Below, piece after piece: positions 26,241 to 34,819 of a stretch of 64,000 nt of DNA. Source of the stretch: JABSQH01 sp965230015 (GTDB lineage Bacteria > Actinomycetota > Acidimicrobiia > Acidimicrobiales > Ilumatobacteraceae); contig CBDDKF010000014.1 of assembly GCA_965230015.1 (NCBI GenBank), positions 186,001-250,000 on the forward strand, read 5' to 3'. A program made the translations under genes and the position numbers. The notes under the pieces are model-generated. The model was not told the DNA's origin. It saw nothing but the letters and a program-made list of their open reading frames with translations, and did no database searches. Positions within the stretch are counted from its first letter, which is position 1; every line of letters begins with the position of its first letter.

Positions 26241-26260
26241 GCACCCACCGACTCAATCAG

Positions 26261-26308
26261 GCACGTCGGTGAGCGGGCGACCCGCTCGGGAACGTCCGCA
26301 GGCGGCAC
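26261..26308 (+). repeat. Right half of the repeat interrupted by IS copy 1
   Basis: GCACGTCGGTGAGCGGGCG then CCCGCTCGGGAACGTCCGC, the usual centre and right arm. Confidence 0.8.
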
Positions 26309-26365
26309 GTGCCGACCGTCAACACGTGTTGACGGCGCGGCTGGTCGTCCATAGGCTGATCGACG

Positions 26366-26602
26366 GTGGACATCGAAGCGAGCGCCCGCAAGCACGATGT
26401 CGCCGATGAAGACATGCTGCACGCATTCCGGCACCACTGGCGAGCCTTCGAGACCGATGATCCGGACGTCACGATGTTCATCGGACTGTCGACGACATCG
26501 GCTCCGCTCGAGGTCGGAGTCGTCAGCGACGACGACGGTGTCGCGATCATCCACGCAATGCCGGCACGCAACAAGTTCCTCACGGGATGGTGGACGCCAT
26601 GA
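26366..26602 (+). CDS. Toxin-like small protein of a putative TA pair
   Basis: 78 residues. The N-terminus IEASARKHDVADEDMLHAFR and the C-terminus IHAMPARNKFL fit a small actinobacterial family with 'S-A-x-K-H-x-(V/I)-x-x-x-D-(I/M)-L-H-A' and a basic end, placed near BrnT-like RNase toxins. Its stop overlaps the next start (ATGA), with a HTH partner downstream, as in toxin-first TA modules. The assignment rests on pattern memory and gene order; toxicity is an inference. Confidence 0.6.
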   Translation: MDIEASARKHDVADEDMLHAFRHHWRAFETDDPDVTMFIGLSTTSAPLEVGVVSDDDGVAIIHAMPARNKFLTGWWTP

Positions 26603-26862
26603 ACACGACACGAAGCGAACGAGCAGCAGCCCTCGAGGCATGGGCCGACCGCGTCGACACCGACGACCTGGTCTCTGCCGACACCGACGCATTGCGAGCG
26701 ATTGCGGAACTCGCCGAGCAACGCAACGGCGTGGATGCGGCAATCATCGAAGCCGTACGTTCCGCCCGCGCTGCGGATCGTTCCTGGTCTGAGATCGGAG
26801 CCATGCTCGGCGTCTCGAAGCAGGCAGCACAACGCAAGTACTCCAAACTCATCGCCGCCTGA
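26599..26862 (+). CDS. HTH protein, putative antitoxin
   Basis: 87 residues from the ATG overlapping the toxin-like gene stop. An N-terminal helix rich in Ala/Glu/Asp is followed by a C-terminal helix-turn-helix RSWSEIGAMLGVSKQAAQRK. This HTH form is common in partners of the upstream family. It would bind the operon promoter and neutralise the toxin, by analogy. The promoter must lie in the 60 bp after the split repeat. Confidence 0.6.
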   Translation: MNTTRSERAAALEAWADRVDTDDLVSADTDALRAIAELAEQRNGVDAAIIEAVRSARAADRSWSEIGAMLGVSKQAAQRKYSKLIAA

Positions 26863-26964
26863 CAATTCGCCATGCCAGCACCACACGGAAACGCGCGGGT
26901 CGAACACGACGAGCTACCCACTCGGGAAGCACCTCGGTACGCGCAGGGGCGCACGGAAAGGTGT

Positions 26965-27183
26965 GTGACTGTTAGTTCGACCGGTGCGACCGTGCCCCAG
27001 CGTCGGACCGACGAACTCCGTCGGCAGATCGATCGTGACGTTGGGCTGATCGATGCCGGCGTGTGCTCGAAGGTCGAGCGGCACTTCTTCCCAAGCAACA
27101 TCTCGAACCGGACCGCGGACGACCCAGAACTGGTCGAGTACCTCACGGACAACGGCATCCCATACGTGATCCACCTGCCGTAG
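26965..27183 (+). CDS. Small hypothetical protein, 72 aa
   Basis: The GTG at 26965 is preceded by GGAAAGG. The product TVSSTGATVPQRRTDELRRQ continues with RDVGLIDAGVCSKVERHFF and ends DNGIPYVIHLP. Soluble and charged, no recognised family. Just upstream, 26911-26964 holds degenerate repeat arms (CACTCGGGAAGC and GGTACGCGCAGG). It ends 11 bp before the gene at 27195 and is probably co-transcribed with it. Confidence 0.55.
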   Translation: MTVSSTGATVPQRRTDELRRQIDRDVGLIDAGVCSKVERHFFPSNISNRTADDPELVEYLTDNGIPYVIHLP

Positions 27184-27194
27184 CGTCGTTCGGC

Positions 27195-27995
27195 ATGGCG
27201 ATCGATTACTCCGCCTACTGGGACGGCCTCACTCCCGCGCAGGCCGCCGACGCGTTCGAGCGTCACGTCGCCACCCAACGCGAGCGCGCCGAAGCTGCGG
27301 CGCTCCGGTTCGCTTCACTCGACACAGAGGCGGCCGTCGACTTCAGTCGCGCGAGCCTCGAATCCGTCTGGACGGTCGCGCTCGGCTACGCCCAACCGGT
27401 CGCTAGTCCAGATCTGGCGCCAGACCAGCTCCCGCTCTGGGCCGCCTTCCGTGTGGGGTTCGCGCAGGAGGTGGGTCTTGGTGTGGTGGCGATGGTGACC
27501 GACCTCGGCGCCTACTTTGCCGAGGCCGCACTCCAACTCGATATCGGGTGCAGATGGCACCTCGGCGACGTCCCGAATCAGGAGGGTTACCAGCAGCCCT
27601 TACTCCGATTCCTTGGAGGCGCCGAGCTCGCCGTCGAGAACATGGTGACCAACATCTTGGTGCGAGCGGTCTTGGGGGACGGTCCTGCTGCGGCGAAGTC
27701 CGCTGCGCCCGATGGGCTTCGCAGGCAGCTGGACATGCGGGCGAAGCTGTCCGCCGGGTATGCGACGTCTGACGCTGAGACGTTCGAGGTGCATCACGAA
27801 CGTGGCGCGTCGTACCACGTCACGTTCGCCGATGACGTCGATGACATGGTGTCCGAACGCCTCGACGGACTCGTCGACACCTTGAACTCACGCTTCTCGG
27901 CGTCAGCGATTCGTGAAGACCGAGACGTTCTCCTTGTGCGCGAGTGGACGCACGGCAAGCAGGCCCTCGCTGGGGTCTGCCGCCTCTGGTACTGA
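27195..27995 (+). CDS. Hypothetical protein, 266 aa
   Basis: Starts MAIDYSAYWDGLTPAQ. It is mostly helical and acidic, with a central hydrophobic but not membrane-spanning region (GLGVVAMVTDLGAYFAEAAL) and a C-terminal SYHVTFADDVDDMVSERLDG. No catalytic motif seen. With the 72-residue gene 11 bp upstream it may form a two-gene unit, as in effector/immunity or regulator/partner pairs, but nothing in the sequence proves this. Confidence 0.6.
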   Translation: MAIDYSAYWDGLTPAQAADAFERHVATQRERAEAAALRFASLDTEAAVDFSRASLESVWTVALGYAQPVASPDLAPDQLPLWAAFRVGFAQEVGLGVVAMVTDLGAYFAEAALQLDIGCRWHLGDVPNQEGYQQPLLRFLGGAELAVENMVTNILVRAVLGDGPAAAKSAAPDGLRRQLDMRAKLSAGYATSDAETFEVHHERGASYHVTFADDVDDMVSERLDGLVDTLNSRFSASAIREDRDVLLVREWTHGKQALAGVCRLWY

Positions 27996-28161
27996 CACCG
28001 ATCTTCAGCCGCTCAACACAGCGGCCCGCGGCTGCCCGGATCGCACGCGCCATAAGAGAAAGGCAGCGGCCGCAGCCAAGAACGAGGGGTTTGCTGTCCC
28101 ACCGGGTCCTCGTGAGAGGAGTGAGGGTTTAGGTTGATCCTCGGTATGGCCAGCGTGCCAC

Positions 28162-28181
28162 GGATCTGAGCGCTCAGGTCC
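28162..28181. promoter_or_regulatory. Near-perfect 20-bp dyad
   Basis: GGATCTGAGCGCTCAGGTCC is self-complementary apart from one T/G position. It has no T-run, so a rho-independent terminator is unlikely; it could be an operator or RNA hairpin. Confidence 0.35.
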
Positions 28182-28257
28182 TGGTGCTACTTGGTCCAAG
28201 GGATAGCAGCGACTTGTCTACCGAGCGATATCGCTACAGCCGCGGTGGTCGCCGACC

Positions 28258-28316
28258 CGCTCGGGTACGGCACCGATGCGATCGCCGATGCGCACAGAAA
28301 TGAGCGTCCGAGCGCG
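28258..28316 (+). repeat. Array repeat, copy 16
   Basis: Left arm CGCTCGGGTACGGCAC, centre CGATGCGATCGCCGATGC, right arm CAGAAATGAGCG; total with upstream half 96 bp. Confidence 0.75.
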
Positions 28317-28511
28317 CGGCGCGGCCACATACCGACCGGGCTTGGCCCTTTACCGGTTGCCGAGCGCGGGAGTTCTGGCCACGTCGCTGCGCGTGTTCGA
28401 GCAGGGCAGGTTGCGCATCGTGTCAGAGTCCTGGATTGCCGACCTGTCTCGCCCGGACCTGACGGCGACGTTGATTGACCTGTCCGTTGTCATCGGTCAC
28501 AGTTGTCACCC

Positions 28512-29165
28512 GTGTCGACACTGACGTACTCCGAAGAGATGGTCGCAGTCCATCGCCCGCTGCGCCGGGAGTTTGGCCAGTTGCCCGACATCGTCGGCGC
28601 TGTACGCGACGGTGATCGCCAGCGTGCGGAACAGGTAGGCGGATGGGTGGCCACCATGACAAAGTTCCTCCGTCACCACCACGAGGCCGAGGACACGCTG
28701 TGGCCGCTGTTGCGCGAACGGGCAGCAGACGATGCGGCGGCCATTGAGTTGGTCGACCAGTTGGAGCTGCAGCACGAGCAGTTGGCCGCCAGAATCGCCG
28801 AGGTGAGCGCTGCGTGCGACGCATGGCAAACCTCGGCGTCGGCGGACGATCGTGACCACCTCGCTGAAGCGATCGCACTCGTTCGCTCCGAGATGGAGGA
28901 CCATCTGGTCCTCGAGGAGACCCAAGGAACGGCACTCGCCCAGCAGCACGTCAGCAGCGAGACCTGGAACGAGATGGGCGAGAGAGGCCGCGCAGTACTC
29001 AAGGGCATGGAAGGCCTCCTCGTGATGGGCGCCGTCATGGAGGAGATGAACGACGCTGAGCGAGCCTGGCTCCTCGGCGGCATGCCCCCGCCCGTGCGCT
29101 GGTTCGTCGTACCGTTCGCGCAGTTCCGCTACCGCCGGTACATCGCCGGCGTGCGGGCTGATTGA
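28512..29165 (+). CDS. Hemerythrin HHE-domain protein
   Basis: About 217 residues; starts at 28503 (TTG) and 28512 (GTG) are both possible. The di-iron ligands are visible: His in VAVHRPLRREF, the cluster HHHEAEDTLWPLL, His in ELQHEQLAA and EDHLVLEETQG near residue 130. The last 60 residues form an extra helical tail with WLLGGMPPPVRWFV. Hemerythrin-like proteins bind O2 or sense oxygen or iron. It stands alone between repeats. Confidence 0.85.
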   Translation: MSTLTYSEEMVAVHRPLRREFGQLPDIVGAVRDGDRQRAEQVGGWVATMTKFLRHHHEAEDTLWPLLRERAADDAAAIELVDQLELQHEQLAARIAEVSAACDAWQTSASADDRDHLAEAIALVRSEMEDHLVLEETQGTALAQQHVSSETWNEMGERGRAVLKGMEGLLVMGAVMEEMNDAERAWLLGGMPPPVRWFVVPFAQFRYRRYIAGVRAD

Positions 29166-29258
29166 CTGACTGGGTATTCGGGGCCGCAGGTCGTTTCGAC
29201 GCGTCCGTCCGCACCACCACTCACGCATATCCGCACCCCAAGCGTCACCCGCCGAACC

Positions 29259-29312
29259 GCTCGAGATCTGCACGTCCGGCTCGGGTCGGACCACTCGGAA
29301 ATGCGCGTCAAG
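29259..29312 (+). repeat. Array repeat, copy 17
   Basis: Left arm CTCGAGATCTGCACG, centre GGCTCGGGTCGG, right arm CACTCGGAAATGCGCGTCAAG, then GATACGAGCGGTCC as after copy 8. Upstream half CTCACGCATATCCGCAC at 29220-29236. Confidence 0.75.
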
Positions 29313-29480
29313 CAAGAAGAAGCGATACGAGCGGTCCTGCGCGATCGGCCGTGCCGGTTCCCGATCGGGTCTGATCGCAGTCTGCGGCGCGCTGTATCGG
29401 ATGGGTTCAGCTGCTGGGGATGTCGGGGACTTCGGTGGGCGAGTTGCGCCGCACGTTCTATTCCGGAGGATCCGGTGGTA

Positions 29481-31688
29481 CTAGGTGATGTCGACGGGGT
29501 GTGCGTCGGGGTTGGCTGCTTCGAGGCGGTATCCGGGTTCCGTGACCTCGATGTATCCGATGAGACGTCCGGGCAGCAGGTTGGGGAATGCTTCGATGAC
29601 TTCGACGTCGATGCGGGCGTCGCCGTTGGTCAGCACGACTGCCCCTGCGTCGGGCGATGCAGTGACGACGGCGATGACTGGCGTGCCATCGGGGTCGAGT
29701 GGCCCGCTGGGTGTCGCTTCCAGGAGTCGTCCGGTGAGTAGCTGCGTTCCGATCGGTCGGGTGTTGACGTCTGCGGGATTGTTCTCTACGACGATGCGCG
29801 GTTCGCTGGATCCGGGCACGATGGCAATGAGTGCGTTGTTGGTCCCGTCGGGGCCGGCGATGTTGGTGACGGGGATTGGCACTTGTGGTGAGAGTGTCTC
29901 GATCGGTTCGTCGAGCTGTCCGCCAGGCGGAAGAGGTGCCTCAAACTGGGGCGTCTCGTACCTGGCCCGTAGTTGTTCCCACTCGTCGGTGTCGAGTGTG
30001 GTCAGTGAACGCGCTATCTGCAGCATTGTGTCTTCATCGAGTGGAAACGTGCCTGTGTTGCTGGTCGATTGCGGCGAGCTTTGTCCGATGGTGACGACTG
30101 TCCGCTCGTCGGTCTGGACCTGGATGAGGCCGAGGCCGCGTTCGTCTCGTATCACGACTGCTGGCATGCCATCGACCGTGTCGAACCACTCTGGGAGCCA
30201 ACCGAGTCGAAGCGCATCGATGAACACCCCGTCGAATGTCTCCATTGTCGAGACGCGCAGCGTCGCCAACTCAGGCCCGAGATAGGTGATCCCGTCTACG
30301 GGCATCCCAACCGTGGAGCGGCCAGGGTTCCACACCAGTGGATCGGGAGCAGCGACCTCCACCGACCCGTCCGCTATCTCGACGGTCGCGGCGATCTGGG
30401 AGAGCAGGTCCACGTCATCGTGACCCGACACGGTCACCCATAGATCACCGACGGGAACCGCGACCTCAACGGTCTCGGTGGTCGGGTTGGCGAGCGGCTC
30501 GTCCCAGCGGGTGACCACCGTGCCGGGCTCGAGGTTGTCGACTGTCACGCGCTCACCGACTCGTTCCGTCGGCGCATTGGCGAGTCGAACGTGAACAACC
30601 GGTGCAGTCGGGAATCCGTCCTCGTCGATCCCGTGGGCGACGCCGTGAAACACCCCCGCGGGCGGCATCGTGAACGAGGTTCGGCCCCCAGCAGTGCTGA
30701 TCTTGAAGCCGTCGGGGAGCGCACCTGCCGCAACCTCGCTCGGCGCCGGTGGAGCCGGAACGCTTCCCGCTGCGCTGATCGACTCCTCGACGAGGCGAGC
30801 GAGGTACTCCTGGCCATCGGGGAGCAGACGGAGTTGATCGTCGCGTACGCAGTTGCCGGGACAGTCTGCGATCTCGACTGCCCAATCGAGCACGGAGATG
30901 TTGGGCCATTGCTCGGGCAGCGCGCGGATCAGCTCGTTGTTGCGGTCACGGTACGCGACGGTGTCCGGTAGGGCGTGGGTGACGAACACGACGGCCGGGA
31001 CGTCGGCAAGGATCGCCGCGGCACGATCGAGATCTGCGGCTGCGATCGCGCCGTTCGACCCGAGCTGCACGACGACCACATCGCCGAGGCGTCGCTCGTC
31101 GCGCATCGCGGCGAGCTCGGTGAGGCCTTCGGCGAACGTGCGCGACGCCGATGCGTTCACGGCCAGACCCAACCCATTGAGGAGTTCGACTGCGTCGAGC
31201 GTGGCGGCGTCGCCGACAACGACGCCCGAGCGCAGCACAGGCTCGACAGCGCGTGGAGTGGTCTCGGTGGGCCGAAAGGGCGATGAGGGGTCTGTTGACT
31301 GGACCGGCGTGGTCGCGGACGGGTTGGTGGGCGTCGGCGGGATGTCATTGATGACGGTCGGTTCTTGTCGGGGACCGTCGGATCGATCCGACTCGATGAT
31401 GACGAAACCGGCGATCAGCGCCACTGTTGCTGCTGCGATCAAGACGGCGGTGCGGCCGAGGCGACGCCTCGACGGTTTCGACTCGTCAGTCACGAGCGGT
31501 TCGATCGTCGCTGCCTTGCGGAGTGGTCGAGCGGCGTTGTTGCTGTTGTCGTCCGGTTCCGCGCTCGCGGCATGGCGGTGAATCGCGTCGAGTACATCGC
31601 TGCTCGTGCTGGCCGCTTGCGCCCTTGCCCACGTCCGTGCAGCACGGCCTGCAGCGTGTGCTCGCTCCTCGCCACGCTCGTAGCTCAT
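29481..31688 (-). CDS. Membrane partner of ECF sigma with inactive SGNH-like domain (pair 4)
   Basis: 735 residues, overlapping the sigma gene by ATGA. The cytoplasmic N-terminus (about 75) is followed by a membrane segment near 80-98 and a Pro/Thr linker. A domain at about 155-315 then follows the SGNH-hydrolase plan found at the C-terminus of some acyltransferases: VVVGDAATLDAVELL, RTFAEGLTEL, VVVVQLGSNGAI, YRDRNNELIRALP. The block I serine (GDS) is Ala here and the final DxxH reads DDQLRL, so catalysis is unlikely and ligand sensing more plausible. About 400 further beta-rich residues follow. Confidence 0.75.
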   Translation of the reverse strand: MSYERGEERAHAAGRAARTWARAQAASTSSDVLDAIHRHAASAEPDDNSNNAARPLRKAATIEPLVTDESKPSRRRLGRTAVLIAAATVALIAGFVIIESDRSDGPRQEPTVINDIPPTPTNPSATTPVQSTDPSSPFRPTETTPRAVEPVLRSGVVVGDAATLDAVELLNGLGLAVNASASRTFAEGLTELAAMRDERRLGDVVVVQLGSNGAIAAADLDRAAAILADVPAVVFVTHALPDTVAYRDRNNELIRALPEQWPNISVLDWAVEIADCPGNCVRDDQLRLLPDGQEYLARLVEESISAAGSVPAPPAPSEVAAGALPDGFKISTAGGRTSFTMPPAGVFHGVAHGIDEDGFPTAPVVHVRLANAPTERVGERVTVDNLEPGTVVTRWDEPLANPTTETVEVAVPVGDLWVTVSGHDDVDLLSQIAATVEIADGSVEVAAPDPLVWNPGRSTVGMPVDGITYLGPELATLRVSTMETFDGVFIDALRLGWLPEWFDTVDGMPAVVIRDERGLGLIQVQTDERTVVTIGQSSPQSTSNTGTFPLDEDTMLQIARSLTTLDTDEWEQLRARYETPQFEAPLPPGGQLDEPIETLSPQVPIPVTNIAGPDGTNNALIAIVPGSSEPRIVVENNPADVNTRPIGTQLLTGRLLEATPSGPLDPDGTPVIAVVTASPDAGAVVLTNGDARIDVEVIEAFPNLLPGRLIGYIEVTEPGYRLEAANPDAHPVDIT

Positions 31689-32209
31689 GTCGAGCCCTCG
31701 TCGAAGCGCTCGGTGAGTTTCCGACGTGCACGATGGAGCGACTTCTTCACTGTGCCGGGTGCGATGCCGAGCACCTCGGCGACCTCGGCCACCGGGAGTT
31801 GATCGATGTAGTGCAGTGCAACCACCTCGCGTTCACGCCGCGGAAGCCCCCGCACAGCAGTGAACCACTCTTCGTCGATCAGTTCGATCGCCGTCTCGTC
31901 AGCGCCGTGCACACTCTCGGTCGATTGCACGGCGAGTCGGTCCTGCATATGGCGATACCGGCGCCCCGCCCGATGATGGTCGGTAATCAGGTTCAACATC
32001 ACGCGACGAACCCAGGCACCAGGCGCGTCTAGCGCGGCCACCTCGGTCCATCGGCCGAACGCGCGCAGCAACGCTTCTTGCGCAACGTCGCCAGCGACCG
32101 ACGGCGCAAGCGCCCGCCCCAATGCCAGCAGCCGAGGAAACTCGTCGCGAAAGAACGCATCGAAGCCCTGAGCGACCCCCGACTCGACACGGTCCGTCAC
32201 CGATTCCAC
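31685..32209 (-). CDS. ECF sigma factor (pair 4)
   Basis: About 174 residues if the GTG at 32209 is used; the frame is open to 32299. Region 2 is PSVAGDVAQEALLRAFGRW and PGAWVRRVMLNLITDHHRAG; region 4 is LPRREREVVALHYIDQLPVAEVAEVLGIAPGTVKKSLHRARRKL. SigE-type. Overlaps the large membrane partner by 4 nt. Confidence 0.87.
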   Translation of the reverse strand: MESVTDRVESGVAQGFDAFFRDEFPRLLALGRALAPSVAGDVAQEALLRAFGRWTEVAALDAPGAWVRRVMLNLITDHHRAGRRYRHMQDRLAVQSTESVHGADETAIELIDEEWFTAVRGLPRREREVVALHYIDQLPVAEVAEVLGIAPGTVKKSLHRARRKLTERFDEGST

Positions 32210-32389
32210 TCCCACACCTTGAACACACGCACACGGGCCCTCAACGGTTGGCCAGCACCCACAAATACTCGCCAACACGCGTTCGGTGCCCCCAAACATC
32301 CGAACGGAGTGTGCGCTACCCCAAAGAGATCGCTGGACCGGTCGAGGCCCGTAGGGCCTGGTCGGCTCCGCTCGAGACTGTTGCGGTGA

Positions 32390-33400
32390 CTACTCGCATT
32401 GGTCGATGGTGACGAAGAAGCCATCGATTGGGTAGGTGACGTCGGTGACGGTCATCGTCCATTCGACGTAGGTGCCGGCGTCGTCCGTCAACGCGACGAA
32501 GCTCATGCCGTTGGAGAGGTCCGCTACGGGCTCGATGAAGACGCCTGAGGCGAATCGGTCGATCTCTCCTGAGTAGCCCCAGACGCAGGCGTTGAGGTCC
32601 CAGTCGTCGTCGACGTAGGCCGTGAGTGTGTAGGTGCCTGGGGTGTCAATGTTGATCGGTTCACTGGTGGAGCCTTCAAAGCCGACCTGCTCCTTGGTCG
32701 CTTCGTATTCTTCGAGCAGCCGTGCCGACGGGTACACGGGGAACTGGTCGACGAACTCCACTCGGCAATCCGGTGTCGTGGTGTCTTCGGCTGTGGTGGC
32801 GCTGGTTGGTGATGCGATGACGCTGTCGGGGTTGCGACAGCCGGTGAGCGCGCGTTGGGGGACGGGCTCGGCGAGATCGGTAACCGACCCCTCGAGGAGG
32901 ACCGTCGTTGATCGTTGCAGTACGTCGCCGGAGCACTCGGCATCGGGGTCGCGTTCAACGAACACCGAGATCTCCACGGCCGTGTCGTTCTCGTTTGATT
33001 GTGTGCCGATCAGCGCTCCAGTGCACTCGGCATCGACGTAGTAGACGAGGTCAATCACACGGTCACTGATATCGATGGCGTCCCACTCCGCAGGCGCACA
33101 TGTCGCTTGCTGCAGGCAGCTCGACAGGCCGACTTGCGGGACGGTGGTTGTCGTCGACGGGACAAGCTGTGTCGCGGGCGGGCTGTCTTGATCGGTCGAA
33201 CGCAATGCGACGACGGATACGAGCCCAGCGACTAGCGCGACCACGCACGCGGCAACCGCAGCGATGATGGCAATCGACATGGTTCGGTCCCGTCGTGCGA
33301 GTCCAGCGTCCCGGGTGATGCGCGGCCACAGATCAGGCGGATTGGCAGCCTCCACCACGTTGAACCGCTCCGCGATCTGGGAATCGGTGTCGTCGTTCAT
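32390..33400 (-). CDS. Membrane partner of ECF sigma (pair 5)
   Basis: 336 residues. The N-terminus starts MNDDTDSQIAERFNVVEAAN, with one membrane segment near residues 42-66 (SIAIIAAVAACVVALVAGLV). The extracytoplasmic domain has eight or more cysteines (for example SSCLQQATCAPAE, DAECTG, DAECSG), suggesting disulfides. The gene is intact although its sigma partner is frameshifted. Function inferred from its position. Confidence 0.68.
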   Translation of the reverse strand: MNDDTDSQIAERFNVVEAANPPDLWPRITRDAGLARRDRTMSIAIIAAVAACVVALVAGLVSVVALRSTDQDSPPATQLVPSTTTTVPQVGLSSCLQQATCAPAEWDAIDISDRVIDLVYYVDAECTGALIGTQSNENDTAVEISVFVERDPDAECSGDVLQRSTTVLLEGSVTDLAEPVPQRALTGCRNPDSVIASPTSATTAEDTTTPDCRVEFVDQFPVYPSARLLEEYEATKEQVGFEGSTSEPINIDTPGTYTLTAYVDDDWDLNACVWGYSGEIDRFASGVFIEPVADLSNGMSFVALTDDAGTYVEWTMTVTDVTYPIDGFFVTIDQCE

Positions 33401-33875
33401 GGGGCCTCCCTCGCAACATCAGCAGAACCACTCGCCGCCAGGGCGCTGTGTGCTCGATTCAGCTGCACGCTGACTGTCCCGGTTGAGGTGTCCAAGATCT
33501 GAGCGATCTCTGCTGACGAGTAGCCGCCGACGTACCGCAGGACCACACACACGCGCGTTGTTGCGGCGACAGCACCGACAACTCGCCTACGAACTCCACG
33601 ACCGAGAACGGAACCCGATCATCACCACGATCAGGCACGTCCGACACGGTGCGCTCGAACGTGAGCATTCCCGCAGCGATACGAAACGACGCACGCCACA
33701 CCCACCGATCAACGTCATCGATACCGTCCCCACGTGCAATGGCCTGCACGAACGCCTCTGCCTCGGCGTCGCTGGCAACATCGGCATCACCGCAGTACGC
33801 CAACAAGGCGCGCCACAAACGACCATGCACGCGCCGATACGCCGCCTCTACAGCGTCCACATGCGAACCAGCCAT
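33397..33875 (-). pseudogene. Frameshifted ECF sigma factor (pair 5)
   Basis: Starts MAGSHVDAVEAAYRRVHG. Region 2 reads normally to LSPQQRACV, then the frame is lost at a TG repeat (plus-strand CACACACAC near 33544-33552). Shifted by 2 nt, the sequence continues perfectly as region 4: VLRYVGGYSSAEIAQILD then TSTGTVSVQLNRAHSAL, ending at a TGA that overlaps the partner's ATG exactly as in the other pairs. The unshifted product lacks the DNA-binding HTH. It is a recent mutation, phase variation or a sequencing error. Confidence 0.8.
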
Positions 33876-34098
33876 CACACCTACAGGGCCCAAACCACCC
33901 CGCGTTCTTAACAGAGCCCCAAGCCACACCTGTCGGTGCTGCGCTTCACGAGCTGAGGGTCGATCGCTGCCCAAACATGCGCTCGCCCAGGTCCAGCACC
34001 AAGAACAACGGCGTCCATACGGGGCCGACGCTGCGGGTCAGGTCGTCGCGCGCCCGGGCGCCGCACGTCGGTCCTGACACACTGAAGCTGGAGGAGCC

Positions 34099-34560
34099 GT
34101 GGAGTTGAACGCATCACCAGGCGAGCCACCGCGCAGCGGCCCCAGCCGTTGGGCTCGCGTTGGCGGTCTTGTCGTCGCTGTCATTGCCGCGATCGCATTG
34201 GCCAGCTCACTGTGGGGATGGTTCACCACATCCGAACCCGTCTCGAATGACGAACTCGACCGCATGCGCGCTGAGTTTGATCGACAGATACCAGATGGAC
34301 TGGACGCGCAACGGCGCGCGATGCACGACGGCACCGTGGACATCGCCGAGCTGCGGGAACTGGCCGCTCACGCATCGGACTGCTCACTCATGGCTGGGAG
34401 CCGACCGATCTCAATCGGACTCAGCAGCACAGGCGGCCTCACCCGCACCATCAGATTCGATCCCGATGGCGACAACGTGGACGAGCTGATGGCGATCTCA
34501 GACAGATGTTGGGAGCACCACGTCGGCCTCGCCGAGCTCCGCTACAGCGACCAGCGATAA
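34099..34560 (+). CDS. Small single-pass membrane protein
   Basis: 153 residues from a GTG with a strong GGAGGAG site just upstream. One membrane segment lies at about residues 21-43 (VGGLVVAVIAAIALASSLWG). The outer domain is acidic with two cysteines (ASDCSLMAG, SDRCWEHH). No recognised family. It is followed within 10 bp by an array repeat. Confidence 0.65.
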   Translation: MELNASPGEPPRSGPSRWARVGGLVVAVIAAIALASSLWGWFTTSEPVSNDELDRMRAEFDRQIPDGLDAQRRAMHDGTVDIAELRELAAHASDCSLMAGSRPISIGLSSTGGLTRTIRFDPDGDNVDELMAISDRCWEHHVGLAELRYSDQR

Positions 34561-34566
34561 GACCGA

Positions 34567-34612
34567 ACGTATCGGTACGCCGTGCCGGGCCGACGTCGCT
34601 CGCTGAGTGGTC
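34567..34612 (+). repeat. Array repeat, copy 18
   Basis: Left arm AACGTATCGGTACG, centre CGTGCCGGGCCGACG, right part TCGCTCGCTGAGTGG. Confidence 0.55.
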
Positions 34613-34819
34613 CTAGCTGCGATTCGAGCGGGGTGCAAGCAAGACGGTTCCGAGAGTCAGCACCGCAGTGACGGCGCCTGCGTACGACATCATGCCCCAG
34701 GGGTGTGGGAGGTCCAGCGCGCCGACCAGAACGGCCGCCACAACGAAAGCGACAAACGCAAGCAAGACAGCCGTGAGCTTCCATTGACGGTCGTATCTAC
34801 GTTGAGCAGCTGTCGCCAC
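34613..34819 (-). CDS. Small two-helix membrane protein
   Basis: About 68 residues from a GTG at 34819; the frame is open to 34954 but then runs into the next repeat. Two hydrophobic helices (WKLTAVLLAFVAFVVAAVLV and MMSYAGAVTAVLTLGTVLL) are separated by LDLPHPWG. No homologue recognised. It sits between two array repeats as a single unit. Confidence 0.5.
   Translation of the reverse strand: MATAAQRRYDRQWKLTAVLLAFVAFVVAAVLVGALDLPHPWGMMSYAGAVTAVLTLGTVLLAPRSNRS

Larger units (their letters stand above)
24801..26260 (-). mobile_element. IS110-family element, copy 1 (1460 bp)
   Basis: Ends are ATGCCTCTTTGGG (left as drawn) and CAATCAG (right). There are no long terminal inverted repeats and no target duplication, as usual for IS110. 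Transposase lies on the minus strand at 25005-26039 with about 204 bp of non-coding DNA downstream and 221 bp upstream, the latter encoding a bridge RNA. It is inserted between TATCG and GCAC of an array repeat. The boundaries come from comparing three copies; a 1-nt ambiguity (shared C) remains. Confidence 0.92.
27996..28511 (+). other. Long non-coding stretch with repeat and a dyad
   Basis: No gene. It contains a 20-bp dyad at 28162-28181 centred on CTGAGCGCTCAG, an upstream repeat half at 28221-28242 and the repeat core at 28258-28316. Confidence 0.5.

Noticed and set aside
28021..28140. Small structured RNA in the gap after the gene at 27195
   Set aside because: Some purine-rich and hairpin-like sequence, but no match to a tRNA, tmRNA, RNase P or riboswitch pattern I know.
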